8,286 nt of DNA from an uncultured Clostridia bacterium (GCA_945931735.1 CAMEPN010000062.1:1-8286); one strand, 5' to 3'. Counted from the stretch's first letter, positions 1-6,391 are shown. Made by a program: numbers and translations. The notes: a model not told the origin generated them from the letters alone.

Positions 1-567
1 CTGATGCCCGGCTGCGAACACGCGGACAGTTTCGGATCCTCTCTTATAATGCCGGACGAGGTTTCGGGCGATAACGGGGCAAGCTGTTCCAGAACAGACG
101 CATATTACTACCAAGACGGATATCTGAGCAAGGACATGATCCTTGAGGTTGAATTCAACACGTTTAGCATGAATGCGGGCGATCACTCATGGTGGGAAAT
201 GAAGTTGGAAGAGCCGGTTGTACTTTCCCTGCCGCTGGACTTCATGAACACCGACCGCATAGCCGTTTCGCCAAACGCTGAGATGACCCAGGACAACTAC
301 CGATATTTTCTTGAAGATGTGGTGATAACGCCGCTGAGCATTCAGTGGTACACACAGCGCGGCGAGAATATCGGGCATCTTTCGCTGAGGAACGAACCGC
401 TTATCTACCGCTTTAAGGACGGCACAGAGGTCAAGAATTACTGTATCAGCGAAACCGCCGAATATAATGGCGTCCGTGAGATCCACAGCGCTTTGCTCGA
501 CAAGCCGATAAATGTGAAAGATCTGGCTTCCGTCACGATAGGCGACTATACAATAAACCTCGAATAA
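1..567 (+). CDS. C-terminal part of a DUF4179/DUF5643-like protein (partial)
   Basis: The reading frame is open to the left edge, so the gene starts outside the window; the ATG at 4 is only the first Met inside it. The visible 188 residues have no membrane segment and look like a secreted or extracytoplasmic beta-rich domain. The pattern 'VVITPLSIQWYTQ' followed near the end by 'DLASVTIGDYTINLE' resembles the C-terminal domains of DUF4179/DUF5643 proteins of Bacillota, which typically follow a single membrane helix and act as anti-sigma factors or stress sensors paired with ECF sigma factors. The N-terminal anti-sigma and membrane parts would lie upstream and cannot be seen. The stop is followed 18 nt later by a strong terminator hairpin, so this is the last gene of its transcript. 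The family call rests on residue pattern alone; an unrelated lipoprotein domain is possible. Confidence 0.55.
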   Translation: MMPGCEHADSFGSSLIMPDEVSGDNGASCSRTDAYYYQDGYLSKDMILEVEFNTFSMNAGDHSWWEMKLEEPVVLSLPLDFMNTDRIAVSPNAEMTQDNYRYFLEDVVITPLSIQWYTQRGENIGHLSLRNEPLIYRFKDGTEVKNYCISETAEYNGVREIHSALLDKPINVKDLASVTIGDYTINLE

Positions 568-585
568 AAATCATTTAATAAAAAA

Positions 586-616
586 ATCGCGGCACGTTTT
601 ATCGGCGTGCCGCGAT
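586..616. terminator. Intrinsic terminator, bidirectional
   Basis: An 11-bp perfect GC-rich stem (ATCGCGGCACG, 586-596, with 606-616) closes a 9-nt loop. It is preceded by an A-run and followed by GTTTATTT, so it can terminate the + strand gene ending at 567 and also - strand transcription arriving from the glyQS side. Confidence 0.85.
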
Positions 617-618
617 GT

Positions 619-702
619 TTATTTCAGCTCAAAAAGGGAGCTTTCGTATTCTTTGACATAATATCTGAAATTAGTCCTGCCATTTCGACCACCTCCGCCC
701 AT
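619..702 (-). CDS. Candidate 27-aa ORF downstream of glyQS (alternative 19-aa frame inside)
   Basis: This short - strand stretch lies between the terminator hairpin after glyQS (711-740) and the one at 586-616. One frame, 702 to 619, reads a Gly-rich start and ends 'NFRYYVKEYESSLFELK', which looks protein-like, but its ATG has no ribosome binding site; the frame is open back to 748. A second frame, 683 to 624, encodes 19 residues beginning MAGLISDIMS and has a good GGAGG (692-696) 8 nt before its ATG. Only one, or neither, can be real. It is not a family I recognise. Being boxed by two terminators, it could equally be the body of a small RNA. Confidence 0.25.
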   Translation of the reverse strand: MGGGGRNGRTNFRYYVKEYESSLFELK

Positions 703-710
703 ATAATAAC

Positions 711-740
711 ACACTCTCACCGCAAATGCAATGAGAGTGT
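711..740. terminator. Intrinsic terminator after glyQS
   Basis: A 9-bp perfect stem (ACACTCTCA at 711-719 with 732-740) lies 19 nt beyond the glyQS stop. On the - strand it is followed by GTTATTAT, a modest U-tract. On the + strand the tail TTTTATTTTA is stronger, so it also blocks transcription coming from the left. Confidence 0.75.
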
Positions 741-758
741 TTTTATTTTATCAGTTTA

Positions 759-2135
759 TCAGAAGAAAATTCTTTCCTCGATATAAGCCTTTACATCGGC
801 AAGCGGTATTCTGACCTGCTGCATGGAGTCGCGCTCGCGGACGGTCACGCAGCCGTCGGTTTCCGTGTCGAAATCGTAGGTGATGCAGAACGGGGTGCCG
901 ATCTCGTCCTGACGGCGGTATCTCTTGCCGATAGCGCCCGCCTCGTCGAACTCAACGTTGAAGTACTTCGACAGCTCGTCGAACAGCTCGCCCGCCTTGT
1001 CGGACAGCTTCTTCGACAGCGGAAGAACAGCCGCCTTTACGGGAGCCAGCGCAGGGTGCAGGTGCATTACCGTGCGGCTCGTGCCGTCCTCGAGAGCTTC
1101 CTCGTCGTATGCGTCGCATACAACAGCAAGGAACAGACGTTCAACGCCGAGCGACGGCTCGATAACGTAGGGGATATACTTCTCGTTTGTTTCGGGGTCG
1201 AAATATTCCATAGACTTGCCGCTCGTTTTCTGGTGCTGGGTGAGGTCGTAGTCGGTTCTGTCCGCAACGCCCCAAAGCTCGCCCCAGCCGAACGGGAACA
1301 GGAACTCGAAGTCGGTCGTCGCCTTGGAGTAGAAGCAAAGCTCCTCCTTGTCGTGGTCGCGCAGGCGGATATTCTCCTCCTTTAAGCCGAGATCAAGCAG
1401 GAATTTCTTGCAGTAGCTTCTCCAGTATTGGAACCACTCAAGGTCGGTACCGGGCTTGCAGAAGAACTCAAGCTCCATCTGCTCGAACTCGCGAACGCGG
1501 AATATGAACTGCCCGGGGGTTATCTCGTTTCTGAACGACTTGCCGACCTGCGCAACACCGAAAGGCACCTTTTTGCGGCTCGTGCGCTGGATATTGTTGA
1601 AGTTTACGAAAATACCCTGCGCCGTTTCGGGACGGAGGTAGATCTCGCTCTTGCTGTCCTCGGTAACGCCCTGAAACGTCTTGAACATAAGGTTGAACTG
1701 GCGGATATCCGTGAAGTTCGTGCTTCCGCAGTTGGGGCACTTGATGCCCTTTTCGCGGATATATGTCATCATCTTCTCATTTGACCAGCCGTTAGGCTCC
1801 GCCTCGCCGAAATCCTCGATAAGCTTGTCCGCGCGGTGACGGGTCTTGCAGTCCTTGCAGTCCATCAGCGGGTCGGAAAATCCGCCGACGTGACCCGAAG
1901 CCACCCATGTCTGCGGGTTCATAAGTATCGCGCTGTCAAGACCTACGTTGTACTTGTTCTCCTGTACGAATTTCTTGCGCCATGCCTTCTTGATGTTCTC
2001 CTTCAGCTCGACGCCGAGAGGGCCGTAGTCCCATGTGTTTGCAAGACCGCCGTAGATCTCGCTTCCGGGGTAAACAAAGCCCCTGCCCACGCAGAGCGCC
2101 TTTACCTTGTCAAGGGTCTTTTCTGTGTTGTTCAT
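759..2135 (-). CDS. glyQS: Glycine--tRNA ligase, alpha2-dimer type
   Basis: It charges tRNA-Gly with glycine using ATP, in the cytoplasm. The 458-residue length is normal for the bacterial homodimeric class IIA enzyme. The N-terminus has '[12 protein letters not shown]' (30-41) and '[10 protein letters not shown]' (81-90). Two Cys pairs (C93/C96 and C133/C136) form a zinc-ribbon-like insertion. '[12 protein letters not shown]' (168-179), class II motif 2 with 'FRNE' (201-204) and motif 3 'EPSLGVER' (326-333) make the catalytic core. The anticodon-binding domain spans about 362-455 ('[11 protein letters not shown]' to 'YIEE'). The ATG at 2135 follows an AAAGGA about 11 nt upstream, and the protein begins with the expected residues just before the conserved core. 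It is monocistronic, with its own promoter at 2207-2235 and terminator at 711-740. I looked for a glycine T-box (the conserved AGGGTGGNACCGCG) in the leader and saw none, so T-box control is unlikely. Confidence 0.97.
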   Translation of the reverse strand: MNNTEKTLDKVKALCVGRGFVYPGSEIYGGLANTWDYGPLGVELKENIKKAWRKKFVQENKYNVGLDSAILMNPQTWVASGHVGGFSDPLMDCKDCKTRHRADKLIEDFGEAEPNGWSNEKMMTYIREKGIKCPNCGSTNFTDIRQFNLMFKTFQGVTEDSKSEIYLRPETAQGIFVNFNNIQRTSRKKVPFGVAQVGKSFRNEITPGQFIFRVREFEQMELEFFCKPGTDLEWFQYWRSYCKKFLLDLGLKEENIRLRDHDKEELCFYSKATTDFEFLFPFGWGELWGVADRTDYDLTQHQKTSGKSMEYFDPETNEKYIPYVIEPSLGVERLFLAVVCDAYDEEALEDGTSRTVMHLHPALAPVKAAVLPLSKKLSDKAGELFDELSKYFNVEFDEAGAIGKRYRRQDEIGTPFCITYDFDTETDGCVTVRERDSMQQVRIPLADVKAYIEERIFF

Positions 2136-2156
2136 GTGTTATTTTTTCCTTTCACG

Positions 2157-2175
2157 CCCCGCGTGGCTTGCGGGG
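2157..2175 (-). promoter_or_regulatory. GC-rich hairpin in the glyQS leader
   Basis: CCCCGC (2157-2162) pairs perfectly with GCGGGG (2170-2175) around a 7-nt loop, ending just upstream of the ribosome binding region of glyQS. No U-run follows, so it is not a terminator. It could modulate translation or mRNA stability; that role is inference. Confidence 0.4.
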
Positions 2176-2206
2176 ACAGATTTGCGCGCAAGCGCCGTTA
2201 TTTATT

Positions 2207-2235
2207 AGTATAACTCAAACTCAACGTAAAGTCAA
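2207..2235 (-). promoter_or_regulatory. Sigma-A promoter of glyQS
   Basis: On the - strand, TTGACT (2230-2235) and TATACT (2207-2212) are separated by exactly 17 nt. Transcription would start near 2200, giving a leader of about 65 nt before the ATG at 2135. Confidence 0.8.
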
Positions 2236-2344
2236 GCCCCGCCGCGCAGTATTTTGTCAAGTATGATTTCCGCCTGCCGTTATGAAATCGACGCAGAGGC
2301 GCTTATTTGCCGTTTTTTGAATTTGAGGGATAACGCATTAACAA

Positions 2345-2373
2345 AAAGGCAGCCCGGTAAACAAACTGCCTTT
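2345..2373. terminator. Terminator-like hairpin
   Basis: AAAGGCAG (2345-2352) pairs perfectly with CTGCCTTT (2366-2373). T-rich tails follow on both strands (CATTTTT on +, TTGTTAAT on -). It is the outer of two hairpins closing the - strand debris region. Confidence 0.55.
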
Positions 2374-2419
2374 CATTTTTGAAAATAATACCCGAACCCG
2401 CCGCGCAAATAAAAGCACA

Positions 2420-2439
2420 AACGCCCCGCAGCGGGCGTT
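2420..2439. terminator. Terminator-like hairpin
   Basis: AACGCCC (2420-2426) pairs with GGGCGTT (2433-2439) around a 6-nt loop. CTTCTTTTT follows on the + strand and TGTGCTTTTATTT on the - strand. On the - strand it lies inside the ORF of the ABC-tail remnant, which shows that remnant has lost its normal stop. Confidence 0.65.
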
Positions 2440-2672
2440 CTTCTTTTTGTCCGCAAAGAAGCCGCCCTGCTTGATAAGCTGCTCGTAAGTGCCGTCCTCG
2501 CTGATGTTCCCGTCCTCGTCGACGATGTTCCGGTCGTACAGGTCGCGTGCGTTTCCGCAGAGGAAGAACTTCGCCTTAGGATTGGATCTGCGGACAAATT
2601 CTTTCATCTTAAGCCCGTCCCGCCAGCGGTCGTCAAGATTTGCGAAAACGATATCGAACGCGCCATACGCAT

Positions 2673-2888
2673 ATGGCCTATGACATTATTCGGTATAATA
2701 TATGCGATAGGAACTACATAATACTCCGCGACGACGGCGTAATTTACGATATGACAGACCCCGATAATCCCGTGGAATCGCTAAGAAGCTATACGGTGGC
2801 GCAGATGATGCTCCGCACGGCGCAGAAACGCAACCTTAAAGCAATGGGCAACAACCGAAATACGTTCACCTTCGAGAAAAATGCATAA
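2673..2888 (+). CDS. Hypothetical 71-aa protein, possibly 5'-truncated
   Basis: I do not recognise the family. The sequence is protein-like, with 'NYIILRDDGVIYDMTDPDN' followed by an amphipathic helix region ('TVAQMMLRTAQKRNLKAMG'), no membrane segment and no signal peptide. The ATG at 2673 is the most plausible start, but no ribosome binding site precedes it, and the frame is open further upstream to a TTG at 2640. Its first bases overlap, on the opposite strand, the broken end of the receiver/ABC remnant. A strong terminator begins 8 nt after the stop, which supports a real gene end here. It may be the surviving C-terminal part of a longer gene cut by the same rearrangement. Confidence 0.45.
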   Translation: MAYDIIRYNICDRNYIILRDDGVIYDMTDPDNPVESLRSYTVAQMMLRTAQKRNLKAMGNNRNTFTFEKNA

Positions 2889-2896
2889 TAATTACA

Positions 2897-2937
2897 ACAG
2901 CCCCTTGAACAGCTGCAAAAGCCGTTCGAGGGGCTGT
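2897..2937. terminator. Strong intrinsic terminator between convergent genes
   Basis: A 14-bp stem with one G-T wobble (2897-2910 with 2924-2937) and a 13-nt loop. It is followed by ATATTTAG on + and by TTGTAATTATTAT on -. It serves the 71-aa gene ending at 2888 and probably also the cyclase transcript coming from the right. Confidence 0.8.
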
Positions 2938-3050
2938 ATATTTAGAAAACCCGCAAAAAACAATTACGCGTCGAGGTCAAAGAAGCCTGAGTATTGCAGC
3001 GCTTTTGAACAGTTTCATGTAATGTTTCGATTGCCTTGCTTCTTGCCGCG

Positions 3051-4541
3051 TTATTCATCTGCCGCAGCCATTTCTTCAAAAACGGTACATCCTCTGCGGG
3101 TCGTTTCCTTTGTGCGATAAAGCGCCTTGTCCGCATTGCGATATAACGCTTCATCATATCCCCATGTAGAAAATGCTACCCCCGCGCTGACAGAAAATGT
3201 CGGCAGCCCGTTCATGCCCTGCATTATGGTATCATTTACATTCTCAATGGCGGTTTTAACGAAGCCCGCCTGTGCCGATGTCATACGATTCATAACAACA
3301 GCAAATTCATCGCCGCCAAGACGAAATACCTTGTCGACCGCGCGCATTTCTTCATCAAGAGCCGATACAAGACGGGTCAGAACCTGATCTCCTACATCAT
3401 GTCCATAGGTGTCGTTTATCGACTTGAATTTATCAATATCCAGCAGCACAAGAGCAAACGGCGTCGCAGACCCCTCTAACAGCTTGGTAACTCTGTTGAA
3501 CGCGGTACGATTAAGCGCTCCGGTCAGCTCGTCATGCTCCATTTTGAACTGCATCCATTCTTCGCGGCTTTTTTGTTCCGTGATATCCTGAACGGCAAAA
3601 ACCACCTTTTCCAGCCTGCCCGACTGATCCCATTTTGCCGGAGCAAGAACGATACGTCCCCATTCGATCTGTTTTCCCTGATATTCAAAAGAAAGCACAT
3701 TTTTGTCTTTCATACGCTGCTCCATGGTGTCAAGCTCCATAAATTGACGAACAGGCTCGACATATTCCTTTTCGACCATTTTGCCGCTGAATATATCCAA
3801 AAATACCTCGTGCGGGATAATTCCGTCGGGATAATACTGCCTGATAGCGTCGGAATGCTTTATCACCTGCGTCGTCCCGTTCACCACGTCTATCATGAAG
3901 CTTACCTTATAGAAGCCGCTCAGCGCCGTAATCATCTGCTGATGCTCTTTCTCTTCCCTCTTCATCTGTGTGATGTCTTTTACAAGCACGACAAATCGGT
4001 CAAGATGTCCGTTTTCATCAAGAGATACAACGGAAAACTCAAGGCGGAACCATGTGTTGCTCCCGTTTACCTCGCGCTCAAGGTCTATCGAAAAGGAGGT
4101 CTGTTCTCTGCACAGAAATGTTTCCATGTATTCCCGCTCTGTACGTCGCAGAAATTCCTCCCGATATTCCGGCTTGATTATGGAAGCATAAAACTGCCTT
4201 ATCCACTCCCATTCTCCCTCTTCCGGAATGACCTTGCTAAGCACTTTGGTTATACGCAGCGCCTCGTACCTCTTTGCGGTATAATCGACCAGAAATTCGG
4301 ACAGGTTGCTGGAGCGTATCCCTTCCATAAATAAAAGATATTTGCGGTTTACCTTTTCCTGATGAAGAAACAAGCCTATCTCCTGCCCTAAGTACAGCCA
4401 TGTTGATTCAAGCAGCGCGAACGCCGACAGATCGGGGTTTATCAGGCACATACACGACGGCATTCTGCTCTTGGTGTATAGAGGGATGATAAGAAACGCG
4501 CGAATGCCCTGCTTCTCCATTCTTTCATACTCCAAGGGCAT
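3051..4541 (-). CDS. Diguanylate cyclase, PAS-PAS-GGDEF portion
   Basis: It makes the second messenger c-di-GMP from two GTP. In the 496-residue frame, residues 1-65 look like the end of a GAF-type domain, about 100-200 and 205-325 are two PAS domains, each ending in a PAC-like segment ('FVVLVKDITQMK' 183-194; 'VVFAVQDITEQK' 313-324), and about 333-490 is the GGDEF domain. The active loop 'RLGGDEFAVV' (407-416) is intact, as are the 'DELTGALNR' entry motif (337-345) and 'DIDKFKSINDTYGHDVGD' (368-385). An RxxD product-inhibition site ('RAVD', 400-403) sits five residues before GGDEF, as expected for feedback-controlled cyclases. No membrane segments are visible, so it should be cytosolic. The ATG at 4541 is probably not the native start: it lies at a frameshift that separates this frame from its N-terminal region (4442-4891). 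With one base restored the protein would be about 613 residues. Confidence 0.85.
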   Translation of the reverse strand: MPLEYERMEKQGIRAFLIIPLYTKSRMPSCMCLINPDLSAFALLESTWLYLGQEIGLFLHQEKVNRKYLLFMEGIRSSNLSEFLVDYTAKRYEALRITKVLSKVIPEEGEWEWIRQFYASIIKPEYREEFLRRTEREYMETFLCREQTSFSIDLEREVNGSNTWFRLEFSVVSLDENGHLDRFVVLVKDITQMKREEKEHQQMITALSGFYKVSFMIDVVNGTTQVIKHSDAIRQYYPDGIIPHEVFLDIFSGKMVEKEYVEPVRQFMELDTMEQRMKDKNVLSFEYQGKQIEWGRIVLAPAKWDQSGRLEKVVFAVQDITEQKSREEWMQFKMEHDELTGALNRTAFNRVTKLLEGSATPFALVLLDIDKFKSINDTYGHDVGDQVLTRLVSALDEEMRAVDKVFRLGGDEFAVVMNRMTSAQAGFVKTAIENVNDTIMQGMNGLPTFSVSAGVAFSTWGYDEALYRNADKALYRTKETTRRGCTVFEEMAAADE

Positions 4542-4891
4542 TTTTCCCGTATGCTATCTCTGTCCTCGATCAATACCAGCTTCTTTGTTCTGAGAGTATC
4601 GATCCAATCCTCCGCACCGTATTCCGGCATTGCTTTTTTCCGTTCGTCATCAACAGCCGGATCGTCTGCGTTCCACTGATATACCTTGTTCACGCTGTCC
4701 TGTTCTGTTCCCGCGTCATAAATGCAGACCGTGTCCGAACGGGTAAATTCGCCGACTTCTTTTATTATATAACTGATAATATCCCGAATGCTGCCGTCTA
4801 TATTCACAGCCGCAAGCAGGTCAGCCGCGAACGCTTTGGTTTTAAGCGCTGATATTTCGTTGTTCTCCATCATGTTCTCAATTTCAGCCAT
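4442..4891 (-). pseudogene. GAF-like N-terminal region of the same diguanylate cyclase, cut off by a frameshift
   Basis: The ATG at 4891 is chosen because AGAGG lies about 10 nt upstream; the TTG at 4900 overlaps that site. The first 117 residues ('MAEIENMMEN' to 'EDRDSIREK') look like the start of a GAF-type sensor domain ('RDIISYIIKEVGEFTRSDTVCIYD'-like pattern). At 4541-4545 the coding strand has five A's; a sixth A would join 'DSIREK' directly to 'MPLEYERMEK' of the downstream frame, continuing the domain naturally. Past that point the residues read in this frame to 4442 are out-of-frame noise. It could be a sequencing error in a homopolymer, a true null mutation, or programmed slippage; five A's are short for the last. 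Confidence 0.75.
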
Positions 4892-4917
4892 AATTATCAA
4901 GCCTCTTTATCTGTTTT

Positions 4918-5002
4918 TCGGCAGATCACGAATTGCCGATTTCTTTGACCGCAGGGTCATGGTTCAATTGCCCGACGCAAACAAAGCATAGCTTTAATTT
5001 GC
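4918..5002 (-). promoter_or_regulatory. Structured 5' leader of the diguanylate cyclase mRNA
   Basis: Three hairpins lie in the roughly 135-nt leader. The first pairs GCAAA (4977-4981) with TTTGC (4998-5002) and, inside it, AAAGC with GCTTT around a 3-nt loop. The second is TGACC/GGTCA (4946-4950 with 4955-4959). The third is TCGGCA/TGCCGA (4918-4923 with 4934-4939), close to the ribosome binding site. I could not match it to the GEMM (c-di-GMP-I) or c-di-GMP-II riboswitch consensus, so a riboswitch is only a possibility. Confidence 0.4.
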
Positions 5003-5033
5003 AAATATGCGGGAACTAAAAAGCTTTTCGCTT

Positions 5034-5062
5034 ATTATGCCATAGAATTTCCGTTGCGTCAA
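5034..5062 (-). promoter_or_regulatory. Sigma-A promoter of the diguanylate cyclase gene
   Basis: TTGACG (5057-5062) and CATAAT (5034-5039) on the - strand are separated by 17 nt, with an extended -10 TGG directly before CATAAT. Expected start near 5027. Confidence 0.75.
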
Positions 5063-5275
5063 GCGTAACGACCCTACCCCATTTTTGATTATACATTATA
5101 ATTTTACCACACAAAGGACATCATAAGGACAACGCAAAATACAATATATGGGAATGACCGTACAGACTTATAGTAAACGAACAAGTTTCTTACAATACCG
5201 AAGCCCGCTATGACGCCATTATTCAAGCGGGACACAGGGGCACAAGATAATTTTGTGAAACGAAAAAATATTAAA
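5063..5275. other. AT-rich intergenic stretch, possible short coding debris
   Basis: I see no gene here. A + strand fragment at 5173-5250 reads 25 protein-like residues ('YNTEARYDAIIQAG') to a stop but has no start codon or ribosome binding site. It is best taken as debris. Base composition changes to AT-rich near the left edge of this stretch. Confidence 0.4.
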
Positions 5276-5294
5276 CCCCTGCAATCAGCAGGGG
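5276..5294 (-). terminator. Intrinsic terminator, - strand
   Basis: CCCCTGC and GCAGGGG form a perfect 7-bp stem with a 5-nt loop. On the - strand it is followed by TTTAATATTTTTT, a proper U-tract. It lies just past the stop of the 62-codon - strand ORF at 5304-5492, implying that some - strand transcript ended here. Confidence 0.75.
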
Positions 5295-5407
5295 CGCACC
5301 GGTCTATGTTATAAAAAATGATTTTCGGAAAAGAACCGCCTTACCGCTGTAACAGCGCCGGGAGAATTTTACGGTTTTGCGGTCGGCTTTATTTAACTCG
5401 GGAAATC

Positions 5408-5486
5408 TTATCCACAAAGCAAAATCGCCGACGGCTGTCGGCGAAGTAAAATTCGGATCGTTTTCCACAACGTACGTTGTGGAAAA
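5408..5486. repeat. Cluster of DnaA-box-like 9-mers around a hairpin and palindrome
   Basis: TTATCCACA, the consensus DnaA box, is at 5408-5416. The one-mismatch variant TTTTCCACA is at 5461-5469 on + and at 5478-5486 on -, the latter two forming the arms of the palindrome. Between them an 8-bp perfect hairpin with a 4-nt loop (5425-5432 with 5437-5444) carries TTTTGCTTT on its - strand side, so it can act as a terminator. No dnaA, repA or dnaN gene is visible, so an origin is not shown. Confidence 0.4.
5461..5486. repeat. 26-bp perfect palindrome
   Basis: The 13-base arm TTTTCCACAACGT (5461-5473) is followed without spacer by its exact reverse complement (5474-5486). Such a long loopless palindrome is unlikely by chance. 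It could be a protein-binding site, a cruciform, or part of a repeat element. Confidence 0.85.
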
Positions 5487-5676
5487 CTCTGTCTATGCTA
5501 TATGAAATAGATTTTTAGAGGAGAGCTATGCTCCGCTGTAGTGCCGCACAAGATTTTCGTTTTTTCTGTCAGCGTTTTACAGTAATTTAATAACCCACCA
5601 AAAGTCATCTTTACGAAACTCTACCAAACTCGCGGACACGAGAAAAGGCAAAATCATCGTTTTCAAATTATCGGAT

Positions 5677-5879
5677 ATGGACGATGATATCCAAAATATA
5701 CACCGCAGCATTGCGCAGAAGCTAAAAGACGGTGATGCGGAACCCCCAGCGAATATTATATCGAGTTACCGCGATTTTCAACTACCCGAGCCGCTGATAA
5801 AATTCTCTACAAACACAAACAATGCCAACAAATCACCACAAAAAATTTCATCGAGAAGTATCGGGATCGCTGCGGATAA
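5677..5879 (+). pseudogene. Unknown gene remnant with a one-base frameshift
   Basis: From the ATG at 5677 one frame reads 'MDDDIQNIHRSIAQKLKDG' and 'DAEPP', then loses protein character. One frame over, from 5748, the reading becomes 'SEYYIELPRFSTTRAADKIL' and continues to 'FIEKYRDRCG' before a TAA at 5877. Restoring one C in the C5 run at 5743-5747 joins them into about 67 residues. Upstream of the ATG the first frame is also protein-like ('KGKIIVFKLSD'), so the original start was probably further left. I do not recognise the family. The second part is in the same frame as the recombinase remnant that follows, so both may come from one longer integrase gene, but these residues do not match an integrase pattern I know. 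Confidence 0.4.
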
Positions 5880-6179
5880 CAGACGCTCCGAGATACCTCA
5901 ATAGAGAATCACAATAAAGCTTACGCTGTAGCCGCTGGACTGCCAAACATCAGGGTTTACAATTTTTTGGTACACGCTTCACTGTTGGTAAATGGGGAAT
6001 AAACATTTAGGGAATTGTCCGCCGTTTGGGTCACACCCGACGTACTAACGGCGGGGAATACTTATAGTAATCTCTACCCATGCAAAGAAGAACACACCGT
6101 TGAAATCCTCAACCGAATAGCACGCAATTTTTATTCTAAGATAATTTCGGAAGACAAAAGCGCTCCTATCAGAAACTAG
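5880..6179 (+). pseudogene. Decayed tyrosine recombinase (integrase), C-terminal catalytic half
   Basis: One frame reads 'TSIENHNKAYAVAAGLPNIR', then 'VYNFLVHASLLVNGE', an in-frame TAA at 6000-6002, then 'TFRELSAVWVTPDVLTAGN' and 'TYSNLYPCKEEHTVEILNRI'. This follows the phage/ICE integrase layout 'AGLPKIRVHDFRHSHASLL...LGH...TLNTYSHLYP..EE....LN'. The nucleophilic Tyr in 'NTYSNLYP' remains. The HDFRHSH box has become YNFLVH, losing the catalytic His and Arg, and the LGH histidine is absent. The in-frame stop and lost residues show a dead gene. Integrases of this type move phages and conjugative elements, so this marks a former insertion near the toxin-antitoxin-like operon. The N-terminal arm and core-binding domains are not recognisable. 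Confidence 0.7.
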
Positions 6180-6391
6180 TGAAGAAATTCACTGCCGGTC
6201 CCACTGGCTGGTGGAGATGAAGAATTCTAATTATGCAGTCTAAACGTTTTTCGCCCCAAAACGCGCATAAAGCCGTATTGTTGAGACATTTCTTGCCAAC
6301 CAACGATTGCAGTTTCTCACACTTTTATCCCAACAATCCAAATTATTCCAAGAACTGGGGAAATGTCCATTATATATGGTATAAGAGATTT

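Larger units (their letters stand above)
2338..2685 (-). pseudogene. Chimeric gene remnant: receiver-like segment joined to an ABC-transporter C-terminal tail
   Basis: The frame is open from 2685 to a stop at 2338 but has no credible start; the ATG at 2607 sits in the middle of a domain. The first part, including 'FDIVFANLDDRWRDGLKMK' and then 'NPKAKFFLCGN', follows the beta3-loop-alpha3-beta4 pattern of response-regulator receiver domains and lacks the N-terminal half. The next part, 'ISEDGTYEQLIKQGGFFAD', is the typical C-terminal tail of ABC exporter ATPases ('GTHEEL..KGGFYA'). These do not belong to one protein, which suggests a deletion fused two genes. The reading frame then runs straight through the terminator at 2420-2439, so the original stop has also been lost. 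The domain identities are pattern matches, moderately secure for the ABC tail and weaker for the receiver part. Confidence 0.5.
5304..5492 (-). other. Protein-like 62-codon ORF without a standard start; possible repeat-derived sequence
   Basis: The frame is open from a TAG at 5493 to a TAG at 5304 and reads like protein ('SPTAVGDFALWIRFPELNK', then 'CYSGKAVLFRKSFF'), but it has no ATG and no ribosome binding site; a GTG at codon 9 is the only alternative. The first part runs through the 26-bp palindrome and the 8-bp hairpin at 5425-5444, and a terminator follows the stop. Its look, a translatable but startless stretch full of inverted repeats, is typical of multi-copy intergenic elements in Ruminococcus-like genomes rather than of a gene. 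From memory similar short ORFs recur in such genomes, but I cannot verify that here. Confidence 0.35.

Noticed and set aside
925..1784. Several + strand ORFs of 61-118 codons opposite glyQS
   Set aside because: They mirror a conserved synthetase gene, which leaves long antisense frames because of its codon use; none has a plausible start or protein pattern.
2136..2235. A glycine T-box riboswitch upstream of glyQS
   Set aside because: T-boxes are common before aminoacyl-tRNA synthetase genes in Bacillota, but the leader is only about 65 nt and lacks the conserved T-box sequence; only a small GC hairpin is present.
2693..2698. TATAAT as a promoter within the 71-aa gene
   Set aside because: No -35 element is present at the right distance, and the hexamer falls inside coding sequence.
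3534..4334. A 266-codon + strand ORF opposite the diguanylate cyclase
   Set aside because: It lies entirely antisense to a clearly recognisable PAS-PAS-GGDEF gene and shows no domain pattern or ribosome binding site; it is a shadow frame.
5408..5486. A chromosomal replication origin
   Set aside because: There are only three DnaA-box-like 9-mers, no dnaA/dnaN/rpmH neighbourhood and no obvious AT-rich unwinding element next to them; kept only as a motif cluster.
5528..5590. A 20-codon + strand ORF with AGGAG before its ATG (MLRCSAAQDF)
   Set aside because: The ribosome binding site is good, but the peptide is not protein-like and lies in the presumed repeat region; chance or repeat-derived sequence is more likely.
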